64,000 bases of DNA from NCBI GenBank assembly GCA_003149345.1, contig QFWI01000008.1, positions 372,001 through 436,000 of the forward strand. Direction: 5' to 3'. The position numbers and the translations under genes are program-made. The notes beneath the pieces are model-generated. The model had not been told where the DNA came from. It worked only from the letters and a program-made list of their open reading frames with translations, and made no database searches. Position 1 is the first letter of the stretch. Each line of letters starts with the position of its first letter. Origin of the DNA: Vampirovibrio chlorellavorus. GTDB lineage: Bacteria; Cyanobacteriota; Vampirovibrionia; Vampirovibrionales; Vampirovibrionaceae. Of this stretch, positions 7,710-15,738 are shown piece by piece.

Positions 7710-8076
7710 GGGCAACTTCCTCCAGCATCTTGAGCGTTTCAGGCGGTAGGGCTTTTAAAAGTCGGTGAATTTCATATGTTTCATCGCATACCGCAGGCGT
7801 TAGATCGTTGTTTAGATAGTATTCGTGCAGACGATACGCCGCCCGAACCACGTCGAGAAGTCCGCTTGTGGGAGATGGATGGGAGAGGGCGTCAAGTAGG
7901 CTGTTGAGCATATCAAAAGTCAGATCAACGCCGTTAAAGCCATATAATGCCTTGCCTTTATATTTCCGATTAAACTCATGATTCTGAATTTCAATCAGAA
8001 AAGGCTTTAAATCTTCCAACGCCTTCCTCAGCCTTTGGTTATCGGCTTCGATCTGGATGATTTGGTCTGGGGTCAT
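7699..8076 (-). CDS. Hypothetical helical protein
   Basis: 125 aa, ATG with AAGGAA upstream. The first 35 residues form a likely coiled coil (IQIEADNQRLRKALEDLKPF). The rest is helical with no recognised motif. It is probably a small phage accessory protein. Confidence 0.65.
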   Translation of the reverse strand: MTPDQIIQIEADNQRLRKALEDLKPFLIEIQNHEFNRKYKGKALYGFNGVDLTFDMLNSLLDALSHPSPTSGLLDVVRAAYRLHEYYLNNDLTPAVCDETYEIHRLLKALPPETLKMLEEVARGS

Positions 8077-8091
8077 TGGTTGGGTTCCTTT

Positions 8092-8580
8092 CTAGCTGTT
8101 CACAATAACAGGGCATTTGCAATTATCGACTGCCCAATTGACCCAGTAGGCTAACCACTCAAGTCTACAAAGCTGCCAATCATGCTTAGGACATGGATCA
8201 GGGCATGTTATTTCCCATTTTCTTTCAGGGTTTTCGTCACAGTAAGACGTCACCTTTCCAGCTTTTTCAGCTTCCTGTCTACGCTTCTCAAGTGCGGTAT
8301 TGATTTGCTGCCTAACTTCTTCAGTTAGTAGCGCCGCTCCTGGGTGATTCTGTATCAGTGCTATTCCAGACTCTCTATCCAGGAATAGTTCATACAGCCC
8401 CACTTCTCTGCAAAAATCTGCCCAACTACTGTAAGACGGCCAGCGCTGGCTTTCGTGATCTGTTGGCTCTCCATACGCAGGCGCTTCCGGGTGTCGTTCA
8501 ATATTTGTGTCGATTTCAACGGTTCTATATTCCACATCCGTATTAATTATGGCCTCGCCAATTTTCAGCGTATATCCCAT
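8092..8580 (-). CDS. Hypothetical cysteine-containing protein
   Basis: 162 aa. The ATG at 8580 overlaps the stop of the preceding gene (TGATG). The C-terminal 50 residues hold several cysteines and histidines (CDENP, CPDPCPKHDWQLC, CKC), a possible metal-binding patch. Residues 105-120 are basic and helical. No family recognised. Confidence 0.65.
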   Translation of the reverse strand: MGYTLKIGEAIINTDVEYRTVEIDTNIERHPEAPAYGEPTDHESQRWPSYSSWADFCREVGLYELFLDRESGIALIQNHPGAALLTEEVRQQINTALEKRRQEAEKAGKVTSYCDENPERKWEITCPDPCPKHDWQLCRLEWLAYWVNWAVDNCKCPVIVNS

Positions 8581-9011
8581 CACGCCCCGCCTTTCTCGCC
8601 GCTTGGCGTTTCGCTGATGAGGGCTTGTAGCTTCGCCTTTGCAGTACTCAGTAAAACAACCATAGGGCCATGTCCATTGGGAGAGTTATACTCGCAAGCT
8701 GAATCCTCTATGGCTACAATTGCCTTTTCAATCGCCTCCTCCCTGACCTTGGCAGTGTAAGCGTCTGCCGTGGCTTGGGTGTTGTTGAGAGCAGTGGTAA
8801 GCACAGAATATGGCAAATTGCGGGTGCCTTGAGCAGACCAATATGTTTCAGAATGATCATCTATGGATGATTGACGCTGCCAGAAAGTATTTAATGATTT
8901 GTTAGCGGCCTCCACCAACCCCGCCACTTGCGCTTTCAGCCGCTCGTTTTCTTTCCGCAGCTCGGCGGTGGCTTTGTCGTACGCCAGCTTATCGGCTTGA
9001 TTTTCAGTCAT
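8580..9011 (-). CDS. Hypothetical coiled-coil protein
   Basis: 143 aa, ATG with AGGAC upstream, overlapping the previous gene by 8 bases. Residues 1-45 are a clear coiled coil (KATAELRKENERLKAQVAGL). The second half is helical. It resembles the small coiled-coil proteins of temperate-phage early regions (Ead/Ea22-like in style), with no firm match. Confidence 0.65.
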   Translation of the reverse strand: MTENQADKLAYDKATAELRKENERLKAQVAGLVEAANKSLNTFWQRQSSIDDHSETYWSAQGTRNLPYSVLTTALNNTQATADAYTAKVREEAIEKAIVAIEDSACEYNSPNGHGPMVVLLSTAKAKLQALISETPSGEKGGA

Positions 9012-9264
9012 TTTGTCCTGCTTTCTTTATCTTGCCGGTACCTTTACAGTAAACGCATATATTTGCGGCGCATAAGAACTCATAACTAGAACCGTCCAAT
9101 GCGTCTGCTAATTTTAAGACCGTTTCAGCCGATGGTGGTGGCATTTTCCCGGATTCAATTTTTGACAAGTATGTATGATTGACACCTATGGCCCTTGCTA
9201 GCCCTAACTGCGATATTTCGGCCTCAGTTCTTTTTTCTCGGATAAATTTACCAAAATCAACCAT
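9004..9264 (-). CDS. Xre-type regulator with a C-terminal CxxCxGxG half-finger
   Basis: 86 aa. Residues 5-65 form a helix-turn-helix of the Xre family (ISQLGLARAIGVNHTYLSKI, then ESGKMPPPSAETVLKLADAL). The C-terminus carries CVYCKGTGKI, the pattern of one DnaJ-type zinc half-finger. The ATG directly follows the upstream stop (TAG ATG), with GGAGG inside the upstream gene. It probably binds DNA. A single half-finger would need a partner, so dimerisation through zinc is possible but inferred. Confidence 0.85.
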   Translation of the reverse strand: MVDFGKFIREKRTEAEISQLGLARAIGVNHTYLSKIESGKMPPPSAETVLKLADALDGSSYEFLCAANICVYCKGTGKIKKAGQND

Positions 9265-9507
9265 CTACCCGCCCTCCTTCGGTGGTTGGGGGAGGTACTT
9301 TTCAGCCGTGGCTATGGCGTGTTTAACTCGCTCGCTATGACTCCAACTGTGGTATTGAGTGCATACCGTGTGAATAGTCCCCAACGCCTGCCGGGCCTCG
9401 GCGAGGGCTTTTACCACTAAAAATGCAGGGATATTTTTGCCGCCAGACCATTCGTCAATTAATAGGCAAAACTCGGGGCATAGGCGCTTTATCTCTTCGG
9501 GGGTCAT
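9265..9507 (-). CDS. Hypothetical protein
   Basis: 80 aa, ATG with AAGGAG upstream. Helical, with cysteines at 10 and 14 and His/Ser-rich residues around 50. No family recognised. It ends directly against the Xre-like gene at 9264, so translation is coupled. Confidence 0.6.
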   Translation of the reverse strand: MTPEEIKRLCPEFCLLIDEWSGGKNIPAFLVVKALAEARQALGTIHTVCTQYHSWSHSERVKHAIATAEKYLPQPPKEGG

Positions 9508-9510
9508 GGT

Positions 9511-9732
9511 CTAAACTCCTTCTTTTCGCTCTATCACTACATCAATCTTAGGCCTGATAATCACGCCTTCTTTCGGTTCAAAATCCACAACAAAACCTTG
9601 CTCTCGCTCGCTCCAGTTGACAGATGACACCTTGTTACTAACCGAATGTTTCAAACTCAGGTAGCACTCAACCATTTCGCACATTTGGCGCTCGCTAAAA
9701 ATCATTATGTTTTCACCTCGTAAATAAGGCAT
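9511..9732 (-). CDS. Hypothetical protein with two possible starts
   Basis: 73 aa from the ATG at 9732, with AAAGG 5 bases upstream, one base after the methylase stop. A second ATG at 9705 has its own GAGGTG site and would give 64 aa. Both sites look usable. The C-terminal half alternates charged and hydrophobic residues like beta strands. Function unknown. Confidence 0.6.
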   Translation of the reverse strand: MPYLRGENIMIFSERQMCEMVECYLSLKHSVSNKVSSVNWSEREQGFVVDFEPKEGVIIRPKIDVVIERKEGV

Positions 9733-9733
9733 A

Positions 9734-10258
9734 TTAACCTTTCTTTTTGGTCTCATTATTGAAATTGGTAACGTTTGTAAAATCGGTAAAAAACGAATAT
9801 CCCAGTACGGAAAACTCCTCAATGAACCGTTCCGGCCTTTCGCCCACATAAATTACCGACTGGCTTTTGCCATAAGAGGAGTTCTTGCAGGGCTCTCCGG
9901 TTCTCGGGTCAATAAAAATTACCCGCTTGAACAGGAGGCATATTCCCGATGCTTCAGCCATCAATTGCTTGAACCATCCCGATGAATTATTGGTATGGCA
10001 TATCCAAATCTGCTCACCCGGTTGGTATAACCAGTGGTCCACCCATGCCTGGTACTGGGAAAACGGTGGGTTGATGAAGCGGTTTTGGAAACTGTACATT
10101 CCCAAGCCATCCATACCGGGTAAAGGGTTTTCCGGGCAAGGGTCAAGCCAGCCGTCAGGGAATACCGCATTTACCCGATCGATAATGTAAGCAGGGGTTC
10201 TGTAGTTATCGCGCCAGGCTTCACCGGTTGCCTTTGCGCCTTCTTTTAACGAGCCCAT
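9734..10258 (-). CDS. Phage DNA N6-adenine methyltransferase (Dam-like)
   Basis: 174 aa, the usual size of phage Dam-like enzymes (PF05869 type). The catalytic motif is NPPF at residues 63-66, and an LDPCPE stretch at 38-43 fits the cofactor-binding region. It would methylate adenine in DNA to protect the phage genome or to regulate it. No restriction enzyme is encoded next to it. The ATG follows the upstream stop directly and has AAGGA upstream. Confidence 0.85.
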   Translation of the reverse strand: MGSLKEGAKATGEAWRDNYRTPAYIIDRVNAVFPDGWLDPCPENPLPGMDGLGMYSFQNRFINPPFSQYQAWVDHWLYQPGEQIWICHTNNSSGWFKQLMAEASGICLLFKRVIFIDPRTGEPCKNSSYGKSQSVIYVGERPERFIEEFSVLGYSFFTDFTNVTNFNNETKKKG

Positions 10259-10606
10259 TTATACCGTTCCTTCTTGCTTGCTGGAAACGGCACATTCCCC
10301 AGCAATTGCGGCATATGCGGCCCGATCTTCATAGTTATCCCGATGGCTCTTACTCCCCGGAATCCGGCTGTCTTTGAGAAACCCTGCAAACATGGATCCG
10401 TCTACCTCATCCAACGGTGGGCCGCTCCAGCCCAAGCCCTCAAGGTAAGCCTGGCAAAGTTTTGCGAAGGTCCGCATTCCCTTTACTGGGCAGCCGTATG
10501 TCTTATTCCGGTCGCCCTCGGTGTGTTTTTTGGCATTGTCCAGAATCAACCCTCTAATGGTGATGTTGGTGGGGTCTGGGTGTTGAATTACGTTTTCCTG
10601 ATTCAC
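10259..10606 (-). CDS. DUF6378-like phage protein
   Basis: 115 aa from a GTG with AAAGGA upstream. The middle shows the pattern ILDNAKKHTEGDRNKTYG, then helices ending in SHRDNYEDRAAYAAIAGECA. This is typical of the DUF6378 family of small phage proteins, sometimes found in nucleotide-metabolism contexts. The biochemical role is unknown. Confidence 0.7.
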   Translation of the reverse strand: MNQENVIQHPDPTNITIRGLILDNAKKHTEGDRNKTYGCPVKGMRTFAKLCQAYLEGLGWSGPPLDEVDGSMFAGFLKDSRIPGSKSHRDNYEDRAAYAAIAGECAVSSKQEGTV

Positions 10607-10625
10607 GGTAAATTCCTTTCTTTCG

Positions 10626-11078
10626 CTATCTGGTTATTTCGTTCAATTTGTAAAGGTTAAGCTTCCCAAGGGTTCCCCTTACCCATTCCTGGGCGGTTTC
10701 CCGGTTATCCAAAAACATGACGTGTACACCGAACCGGAGCGGAATCGATTGCAAAAAGCCAATTACCGATTTGGGGTTTCCTTTGTAAAACCGATCCCGT
10801 TCCAGCTTGTAGATGGTTGATTCCAGTACCAGATAGGCCAGTTTGAACTTGGAAAGACGTTCCAGTTCCCGTTTGAATCGGTCGGTATGCCAGCAGCCCA
10901 GGAGGTCAGTTTGGGATTTCCGTTCAATGGCAAATTCCGATTCGTAACCGATTAAGGAATAGTCACCAGAGGGAAGGGCTTTGCGAATTACCGGCCATTC
11001 CAGCGGGAACTCATAGGGGAGTTGTTCCCGGGTGTCCACGGCTATCAATGGCGGGGGAGGAGTCACCTTGGATTTCAT
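10626..11078 (-). CDS. ERCC4-type structure-specific nuclease
   Basis: 150 aa, essentially only the nuclease domain. The motifs of the XPF/ERCC4 fold are present: DTRE at 15-18, GDY at 38-40 and ERKS at 52-55, with a further basic/aspartate stretch (TDRFKRELERL). These enzymes cut branched DNA such as flaps and forks. It lies in the replication operon with an XPD/DinG-type helicase and a primase-helicase, so processing of replication or recombination intermediates is likely. The ATG has GAGG upstream and overlaps an alternative small frame by 4 bases. Confidence 0.85.
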   Translation of the reverse strand: MKSKVTPPPPLIAVDTREQLPYEFPLEWPVIRKALPSGDYSLIGYESEFAIERKSQTDLLGCWHTDRFKRELERLSKFKLAYLVLESTIYKLERDRFYKGNPKSVIGFLQSIPLRFGVHVMFLDNRETAQEWVRGTLGKLNLYKLNEITR

Positions 11079-11155
11079 GGTTTAGCCCTCTTCTTCCCGC
11101 GTTTTGCTGAAGGATTTTTCGGAATAAGCTTTTGATAGCACTTGAGACAAACCAT
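11075..11155 (-). CDS. 26-codon alternative frame with a CxxC motif (possible end of the gene at 11082-11288)
   Basis: This frame begins at an ATG just after the ten-C tract and reads 26 codons with a CLKC pair and a basic C-terminus. It ends in a TGA that overlaps the ERCC4 gene start (ATGA). A one-base-shorter C tract would fuse it to the start of the gene at 11288, giving a 70-aa protein. It may be the true ending of that gene. Confidence 0.35.
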   Translation of the reverse strand: MVCLKCYQKLIPKNPSAKRGKKRAKP

Positions 11156-11288
11156 TTCCTGGGGGGGGGGTGACCACAATGCTTAACTGAACGGCTTTTA
11201 ACCGTTTCTTGCGGCACATAATGCCGCCTTCCATGTCCGGGTTGGCGATATGGTATTTACGGCCTCCAACTTCACGAATGTAATTCAT
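11082..11288 (-). CDS. Hypothetical small protein with a ten-C tract
   Basis: 68 aa as read. The ATG follows the upstream gene by 3 bases. The first 40 residues (MNYIREVGGRKYHI, then a basic stretch) look real. After the C tract at 11161-11170 three frames are open for a while, so the C-terminus depends on the tract length. Function unknown. Confidence 0.55.
   Translation of the reverse strand: MNYIREVGGRKYHIANPDMEGGIMCRKKRLKAVQLSIVVTPPPGNGLSQVLSKAYSEKSFSKTREEEG
11161..11170. repeat. Ten-base G/C homopolymer inside a small gene
   Basis: Ten consecutive G on the plus strand (C on the coding strand). With ten C the gene ends in GREEEG-like residues. With nine C it would end in a CxxC zinc-like tail that overlaps the next start. 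Either slippage in vivo or a sequencing length error could apply. Confidence 0.9.
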
Positions 11289-11291
11289 GGC

Positions 11292-11483
11292 TTAACCCCG
11301 CTTTCCGGCTTGGCTCAGACGTGAATCCAGACGCAAATCCACAAGGAAAATGCGATTCACCAAAAACATGAGTATGCAGTAGGAGGCCTCTTGTGTTTGG
11401 TTTCGGCAAAAGAACCAACCTTCTAACTTTAGCCAGCAAGCCATAGCCAGCCAGGCCCAGGAACAAAATGACATTAACTTCAT
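11292..11483 (-). CDS. Small hydrophobic, Trp-rich protein
   Basis: 63 aa. The ATG has AAGGAG 9 bases upstream, the best site in this stretch, which decides this frame over a competing one at 11272-11466. Two hydrophobic segments (SFCSWAWLAMACWL and CILMFLVNRIFLV) suggest a small membrane protein. Function unknown. Confidence 0.55.
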   Translation of the reverse strand: MKLMSFCSWAWLAMACWLKLEGWFFCRNQTQEASYCILMFLVNRIFLVDLRLDSRLSQAGKRG

Positions 11484-11516
11484 CGTTTAAAACTCCTTCT
11501 CTCTCTTGTGAAACGG

Positions 11517-12386
11517 TTACTGGTTAAGCCCCTCGGCACAGTCACAGGTAATGGTTTTCCCGGAAAGCCGGGAGGTGTGGTTCTGGAAGTGGGGTCTTAA
11601 CTTCGCCAGAAACGAATCCCGATCCTCTACCCGGTGCCCGCCGATGGTTTGTATACAAATCGAAACATTTTCAAGATGCAGAGGGCAGCAAGAACACTCC
11701 ATCATCTCGATCCAGTGGTCAAACTCCCGGACTTTTTCCACTTGGAGGCCCAAAACGGAATACCAAAGCCACCAATACAAGGCATTGATTCGCTTTGAGA
11801 AGCAATATTCCGTAAACTCCACTTTTACCGGCTGTTCCATTTTTTGGACTACCACCAGATCAGCGTTTTCAGAGTTTTTTGACAAATCCGGGACTAACGC
11901 CACTACGTCTATCATTAAGCCCTTTTTGCCCAGCTCTAACGCATGCGCCGCATAGCGTTTGTACAGATCGGCCAGTTTAAAGATGAGGTTTTTTTGTAAG
12001 TCTTTAACTCCAAACAGTTCCGCTCTTTCAAATCCCGCTGTATGCTTGCGATTCACTTCCAGCCAGTAGTCAAAATCGAACAGCCTAGCGGCTTTGGCGT
12101 GTTGGTAATTTTCAGCATGATCCGGGTCGCTTAAAAGCCTGAAAACCGGCCCCTGGAAACGCTCGAACTCCACAACGGGGTTCCAGGTCTTAAAACTTCC
12201 CTCGGACTCTACATCGTTGTAGTAGGGCGAAATCGGGTAAGTGTTTTTGCCGTTTGATATATCCTGTGAATACTCCTGTTCGTTGGTAGTATCCCCCCGG
12301 ACAGCCGCGCCGTTATTGGTTGCCAGCGCTAACTGGGTGCGGGTTTGAACCTCTTCCAGGAAGTTGAAGTTGAGTTTTTTTGACAT
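11517..12386 (-). CDS. Hypothetical protein downstream of the iteron array
   Basis: 289 aa from the ATG at 12386, with AAAGGAAAAAGG upstream. The frame is open 29 codons farther, but that part overlaps the repeat array and is low in information. It is a soluble mixed alpha/beta protein. Near the C-terminus it has ECSCCPLH and a final CDC, which could bind metal. It is not recognised. Its position next to a repeat array and near the primase suggests a role in replication initiation or its control, which is inference only. Confidence 0.7.
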   Translation of the reverse strand: MSKKLNFNFLEEVQTRTQLALATNNGAAVRGDTTNEQEYSQDISNGKNTYPISPYYNDVESEGSFKTWNPVVEFERFQGPVFRLLSDPDHAENYQHAKAARLFDFDYWLEVNRKHTAGFERAELFGVKDLQKNLIFKLADLYKRYAAHALELGKKGLMIDVVALVPDLSKNSENADLVVVQKMEQPVKVEFTEYCFSKRINALYWWLWYSVLGLQVEKVREFDHWIEMMECSCCPLHLENVSICIQTIGGHRVEDRDSFLAKLRPHFQNHTSRLSGKTITCDCAEGLNQ

Positions 12387-12441
12387 GACCTTTTTCCTTT
12401 GTTTGGTGTGGGATTTTTGATTTTCTAAAGTTTTTGGTTTG

Positions 12442-12616
12442 TTTCGGTTACCTTTGGCCCGAAACCCTGTCATAGATGGGTAACTGAAAACGCCCTTTTT
12501 CTGATTTTGTTTTTTCGTTTCGGTTACCTTTTTATTTTTTGCTAATTTCGGTTACTACTACGTTTAAAATCCTTGTTATTACCGGGTAACCGAAACGCCC
12601 TATCTGGTAACCGAAA
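12442..12616. repeat. Iteron-like array: six TTTCGGTTACC motifs in both orientations
   Basis: Copies: TTTCGGTTACC at 12442-12452 and 12518-12528; TTTCGGTTACT at 12546-12556; the reverse complement GGTAACCGAAA at 12585-12595 and 12606-12616; and GGTAACTGAAA at 12479-12489. Two copies extend to a shared CGCCC flank. The array fills the 232-base gap between two early genes, with T-rich tracts between copies. It could be a replication origin or a cluster of repressor/activator operators. Confidence 0.75.
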
Positions 12617-12618
12617 AT

Positions 12619-12993
12619 TTAAACGGATTCTTCTCTTTCCCTGAGTTCTATCTGGTATTTAACTCGACCGCGTGGGATATAGATGGCCTTAATCACGTTC
12701 CCGCGTTCTTTTATTGGCTTCACATTGCCTTCCCGCTGCGGCACAAGGCCGATTTTTATCATGCTTTTCACCAATCGCCGGGGTACAAACCGATACTCCC
12801 AATCAGTCCCTTGAAATTCTTTCTGAAGCCATTCAGACAATGCGCTGATGGACAACCATCCCTCATGGAATATGTTGGCCACGACTTCCCGGCTATCAAT
12901 GGCTGAAAGAATGGATTTAAACAGCCGTAATTCACGAGATTCTTTTTTGGGTTTTGGAGGGGCTTGCAGCATGGCGTAGTTAATTTGCTTCAT
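12619..12993 (-). CDS. Hypothetical basic protein, possible winged helix
   Basis: 124 aa, ATG with GAAGGAAA upstream, 12 bases after the primase-helicase stop. Residues 20-95 read like a winged-helix domain (SILSAIDSREVVANIFHEGW, then ALSEWLQKEFQG, and a basic RFVPRRLVKSMIK helix). It sits directly between the primase-helicase and the repeat array, so binding the repeats is an attractive guess. No family match recognised. Confidence 0.65.
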   Translation of the reverse strand: MKQINYAMLQAPPKPKKESRELRLFKSILSAIDSREVVANIFHEGWLSISALSEWLQKEFQGTDWEYRFVPRRLVKSMIKIGLVPQREGNVKPIKERGNVIKAIYIPRGRVKYQIELREREESV

Positions 12994-13005
12994 GGAAATT
13001 TCCTT

Positions 13006-15708
13006 CTACAGCGTTTCTAGTGCGGTTTTAACGGTTTCTTTTGTCATCAAAATACACTTTTTCTTTTTGTTACCCTCATCAATGAGTGAAACTTGCTCAT
13101 CCCGGTTTGTAATAACCTGCGCCTGGTCTAAAATCTGCATTAACCAGCGTGGTGTAAGCTCTTTCGTTTCCTTGAAATAGCCATCCTCTACTAGGCGCTC
13201 ACTGATTTTTTTGGCGGTGCTATTGAGTGGATACCAGTTTGGATGCCCGTAAAGTGGATTGATCTCGAATTCGTCCATCAACAGTAGGATTGTATCCAGC
13301 ACTTTTAACTGAAGATGGTTTTCTTTGGCTTGTTCCCGCTTTTCTTTGACCTTCTTCTCTGCAAACTTCAGTGTTCTTAATGAGAATGATTCCAATTGCT
13401 CCTGGGTGTTTTCGTTATCGGCCAGGATGGCAATGGCCAGCAGGGGGGCCCACACTTCCCAGTCCCGGTTGGTGATTTTCTCTTGCGCCGGGAATTCCTG
13501 ATACGCCTGAGACACCAGATGAAACTTGGTCAACGCCCACCGGTAAAGGCGATCCCGCAAGGCCCCGGCTTGACCCTTCCATTGCTCGGGGAACCGGGCC
13601 ATACTGACCAGTTTTTTGACCTCAGCGCCGGGTGCTTTGTGCATGGTGATCAGAATTGACCGGGTATTCAGGGTATCGTTCAGCATGTTGATACCTGCGA
13701 AAATTTTGGGGGAATAGACGTTGAAATACTGGATGTCCATTTCCCCGTTCTTGCCTTTTTCCACCCGGGAAACCATCCCCCCGGCTTTGTAGCCAGAGTT
13801 TAAAACCAACAGCTCATCCTGATTTTCCGGGGTCTTTTTGTTGAACTGTTCGGCCTCATCCCGGATGTACGTGGAAAAGCATTTTTCAATCATTCGGAAC
13901 ATGGCCGGTAATGAAACGTTTGCGGCCATAATGGCGTTGAAGCATAGCTGTTCCAGTAGTTCCAGGGTGTTGGTTTTTCCGCTTCCCGCCAGACCGTTTA
14001 AGGACAGATAGGGGAAAGCCTGAAACAGTCGGGCCACGTAAGTCCCCATGGTATAAAGCGCCAGTATTTCATGGGTGACCGGATCCCGGTGCCAGATATA
14101 CCGGGAAAAATAAGCGGTTAAGTCTTTCAGCAATTCAGCGGTATTTTCCCCTTCCCGGCCCTGTCTGAATGCGGCAATACCTTCTGGGCTCCACCGGCCA
14201 CTGACCACATAGGGCAATGGAATACTGGACGGGTTGAACCGTTCCGGTTGTTCCGACAAATAGACCGTTTGCGCCTGATAGGTGCCTGTTTCAGGATCAA
14301 CGGTCGATTGAATGGCCACCGGCTCATAGGTGGATTGTGTTTTACCGTCCACATTCCGATGAACATCGGCAAACAGGCAAACATGGCCGGTCAGTTTTTC
14401 AAGGTCATAGCCATTATTTGCGGGAACCGGCCCGGCGCCCTTACGGAAGGAATCCCCTTCAATGGTGCTTAACTGGGTAGGGTTTTCGGCCAACCGCTGG
14501 GCAGCCCATTCTTTGTATGAGCGCCGCAAAAGGGAGATTGAACACCCTTTCAGCTGAAGTTTTATTTTCTGGTAGTACCCTTCCCGGGTGATTTCAGGTA
14601 GATTCTGGAGGAATGGCCATACCAGTATCAGATCCTCAGAGCTTTTCAACTTGGAAATCTTGTACTCAATCAGCCCCTTGGCCGATTCCATCAAAACGTC
14701 AAACTTGGTGGAAAAATCCTTTTGATTGGCCACGTACCATTCGTTAAAGTCCTTTGATTGACCGGTCAGGGTGACAAACTGAATATTCACGTTGGGATTG
14801 TGCTTCAGGATTTCAGTCGCCCATTTGTCCGTGGCCTTTTGTCCGGCGGTATCGGCGTCCCCACAGATATAGATGTTTTTGGCGTGTTTCAGCTTCTCCG
14901 GGCGGGTCATCCCACCGGTTCCAATAACCCCAACGGCTGGCAAACCAACCTGAACACCGGTTAGGGTGTCTGGGTGCCCTTCAAACAACCATACATTTTC
15001 ACCAATGGCATCTTCGTTATAAAAATGCTCTGTGGGTAGGTTCCCCAGGTGCAGGTATTTGGGTTTAGCTTCAGTCAGCGAACGGCCTGACATATTAAGG
15101 ACACGCCCCCGGACAATCAAGGGAAACATGATTCGATCGCGGAAAAAATCACGGTGGGTATCCGCCTGGACAACGCCCGGCATCATGAGCCCAGCCTTAA
15201 CAAAATCGTCCACGGTAATGCCCAGGGGCTCCAGATTGGCCCGTTTGACAGAGCGCACCAGATTGCCATCCGAAAGCCCGATCTTTAAATCCTGGATGGT
15301 TTTCAGAGTGAATCCCCGGTTTTGCAGCCAGGCCAACCCACCCACTGAATCCATCAATGTGCTTTGATAATACTCGGCGGCATAGGCCAACGCCTTATAG
15401 ATTCGCTGGGTTTGTTCCCACTCGGCTTGGGCCTCATCCGATTTCTTTCCCAGCTTGACCCCGGCCATTTCCGCCAACTGGGTCAGTGCCTCTGGAAAAG
15501 TCATGCGGTCACGTTTCATCAGTAGGGAGAAAATATCCCCGCCCTCATCACAAACTTTGCAGTGCCAAAACCCGGCTTCGTGATCCACGTCACAAGAAGG
15601 GTGCTTGTCCACATGGCCCGGTAGCGGGCATTTTATTTTGTTTTTACTGGTGTTCAGCAAGCTGCCGATGGTTATCAGCCGCTTAACCGCCTCAACTTCG
15701 TGGTTCAC
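13006..15708 (-). CDS. Primase-helicase fusion
   Basis: 900 aa from a GTG. Domains in order: a CHC2 zinc finger (C27, H32, C39, C50, C53), a TOPRIM domain with E243 and GDAD at 283-286, a middle region, and a P-loop ATPase with NGLAGSGKT at 571-579 and DEAE at 617-620. It would prime DNA synthesis and unwind the fork. The zinc finger and TOPRIM are of the DnaG type. The helicase half looks like the DUF927/superfamily 3-like ATPases of mobile elements rather than DnaB. It is the largest early gene. No DNA polymerase is encoded, so host polymerase must be used. Confidence 0.9.
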   Translation of the reverse strand: MNHEVEAVKRLITIGSLLNTSKNKIKCPLPGHVDKHPSCDVDHEAGFWHCKVCDEGGDIFSLLMKRDRMTFPEALTQLAEMAGVKLGKKSDEAQAEWEQTQRIYKALAYAAEYYQSTLMDSVGGLAWLQNRGFTLKTIQDLKIGLSDGNLVRSVKRANLEPLGITVDDFVKAGLMMPGVVQADTHRDFFRDRIMFPLIVRGRVLNMSGRSLTEAKPKYLHLGNLPTEHFYNEDAIGENVWLFEGHPDTLTGVQVGLPAVGVIGTGGMTRPEKLKHAKNIYICGDADTAGQKATDKWATEILKHNPNVNIQFVTLTGQSKDFNEWYVANQKDFSTKFDVLMESAKGLIEYKISKLKSSEDLILVWPFLQNLPEITREGYYQKIKLQLKGCSISLLRRSYKEWAAQRLAENPTQLSTIEGDSFRKGAGPVPANNGYDLEKLTGHVCLFADVHRNVDGKTQSTYEPVAIQSTVDPETGTYQAQTVYLSEQPERFNPSSIPLPYVVSGRWSPEGIAAFRQGREGENTAELLKDLTAYFSRYIWHRDPVTHEILALYTMGTYVARLFQAFPYLSLNGLAGSGKTNTLELLEQLCFNAIMAANVSLPAMFRMIEKCFSTYIRDEAEQFNKKTPENQDELLVLNSGYKAGGMVSRVEKGKNGEMDIQYFNVYSPKIFAGINMLNDTLNTRSILITMHKAPGAEVKKLVSMARFPEQWKGQAGALRDRLYRWALTKFHLVSQAYQEFPAQEKITNRDWEVWAPLLAIAILADNENTQEQLESFSLRTLKFAEKKVKEKREQAKENHLQLKVLDTILLLMDEFEINPLYGHPNWYPLNSTAKKISERLVEDGYFKETKELTPRWLMQILDQAQVITNRDEQVSLIDEGNKKKKCILMTKETVKTALETL

Positions 15709-15738
15709 TTCAAACTCTCTTTTCCTGATTTGCCGCTC

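Noticed and set aside
9734..10258. Restriction-modification system
   Set aside because: Only a methylase is seen. Neighbouring genes are small unknowns with no nuclease motif, and the ERCC4 gene is a fork nuclease type.
11011..11217. 68-aa frame across the ten-C tract and into the nuclease gene
   Set aside because: It overlaps the ERCC4 start region by 68 bases and would require an eleven-C tract to join a proper start. The nine-C reading is more plausible.
11272..11466. 64-aa frame competing with the small hydrophobic protein
   Set aside because: It has no ribosome binding site, while the frame starting at 11483 has AAGGAG and ends 3 bases before the next gene.
12442..12616. CRISPR array
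   Set aside because: The 11-base motifs occur in both orientations with uneven gaps, and no Cas gene is present. Iterons or operators fit better.
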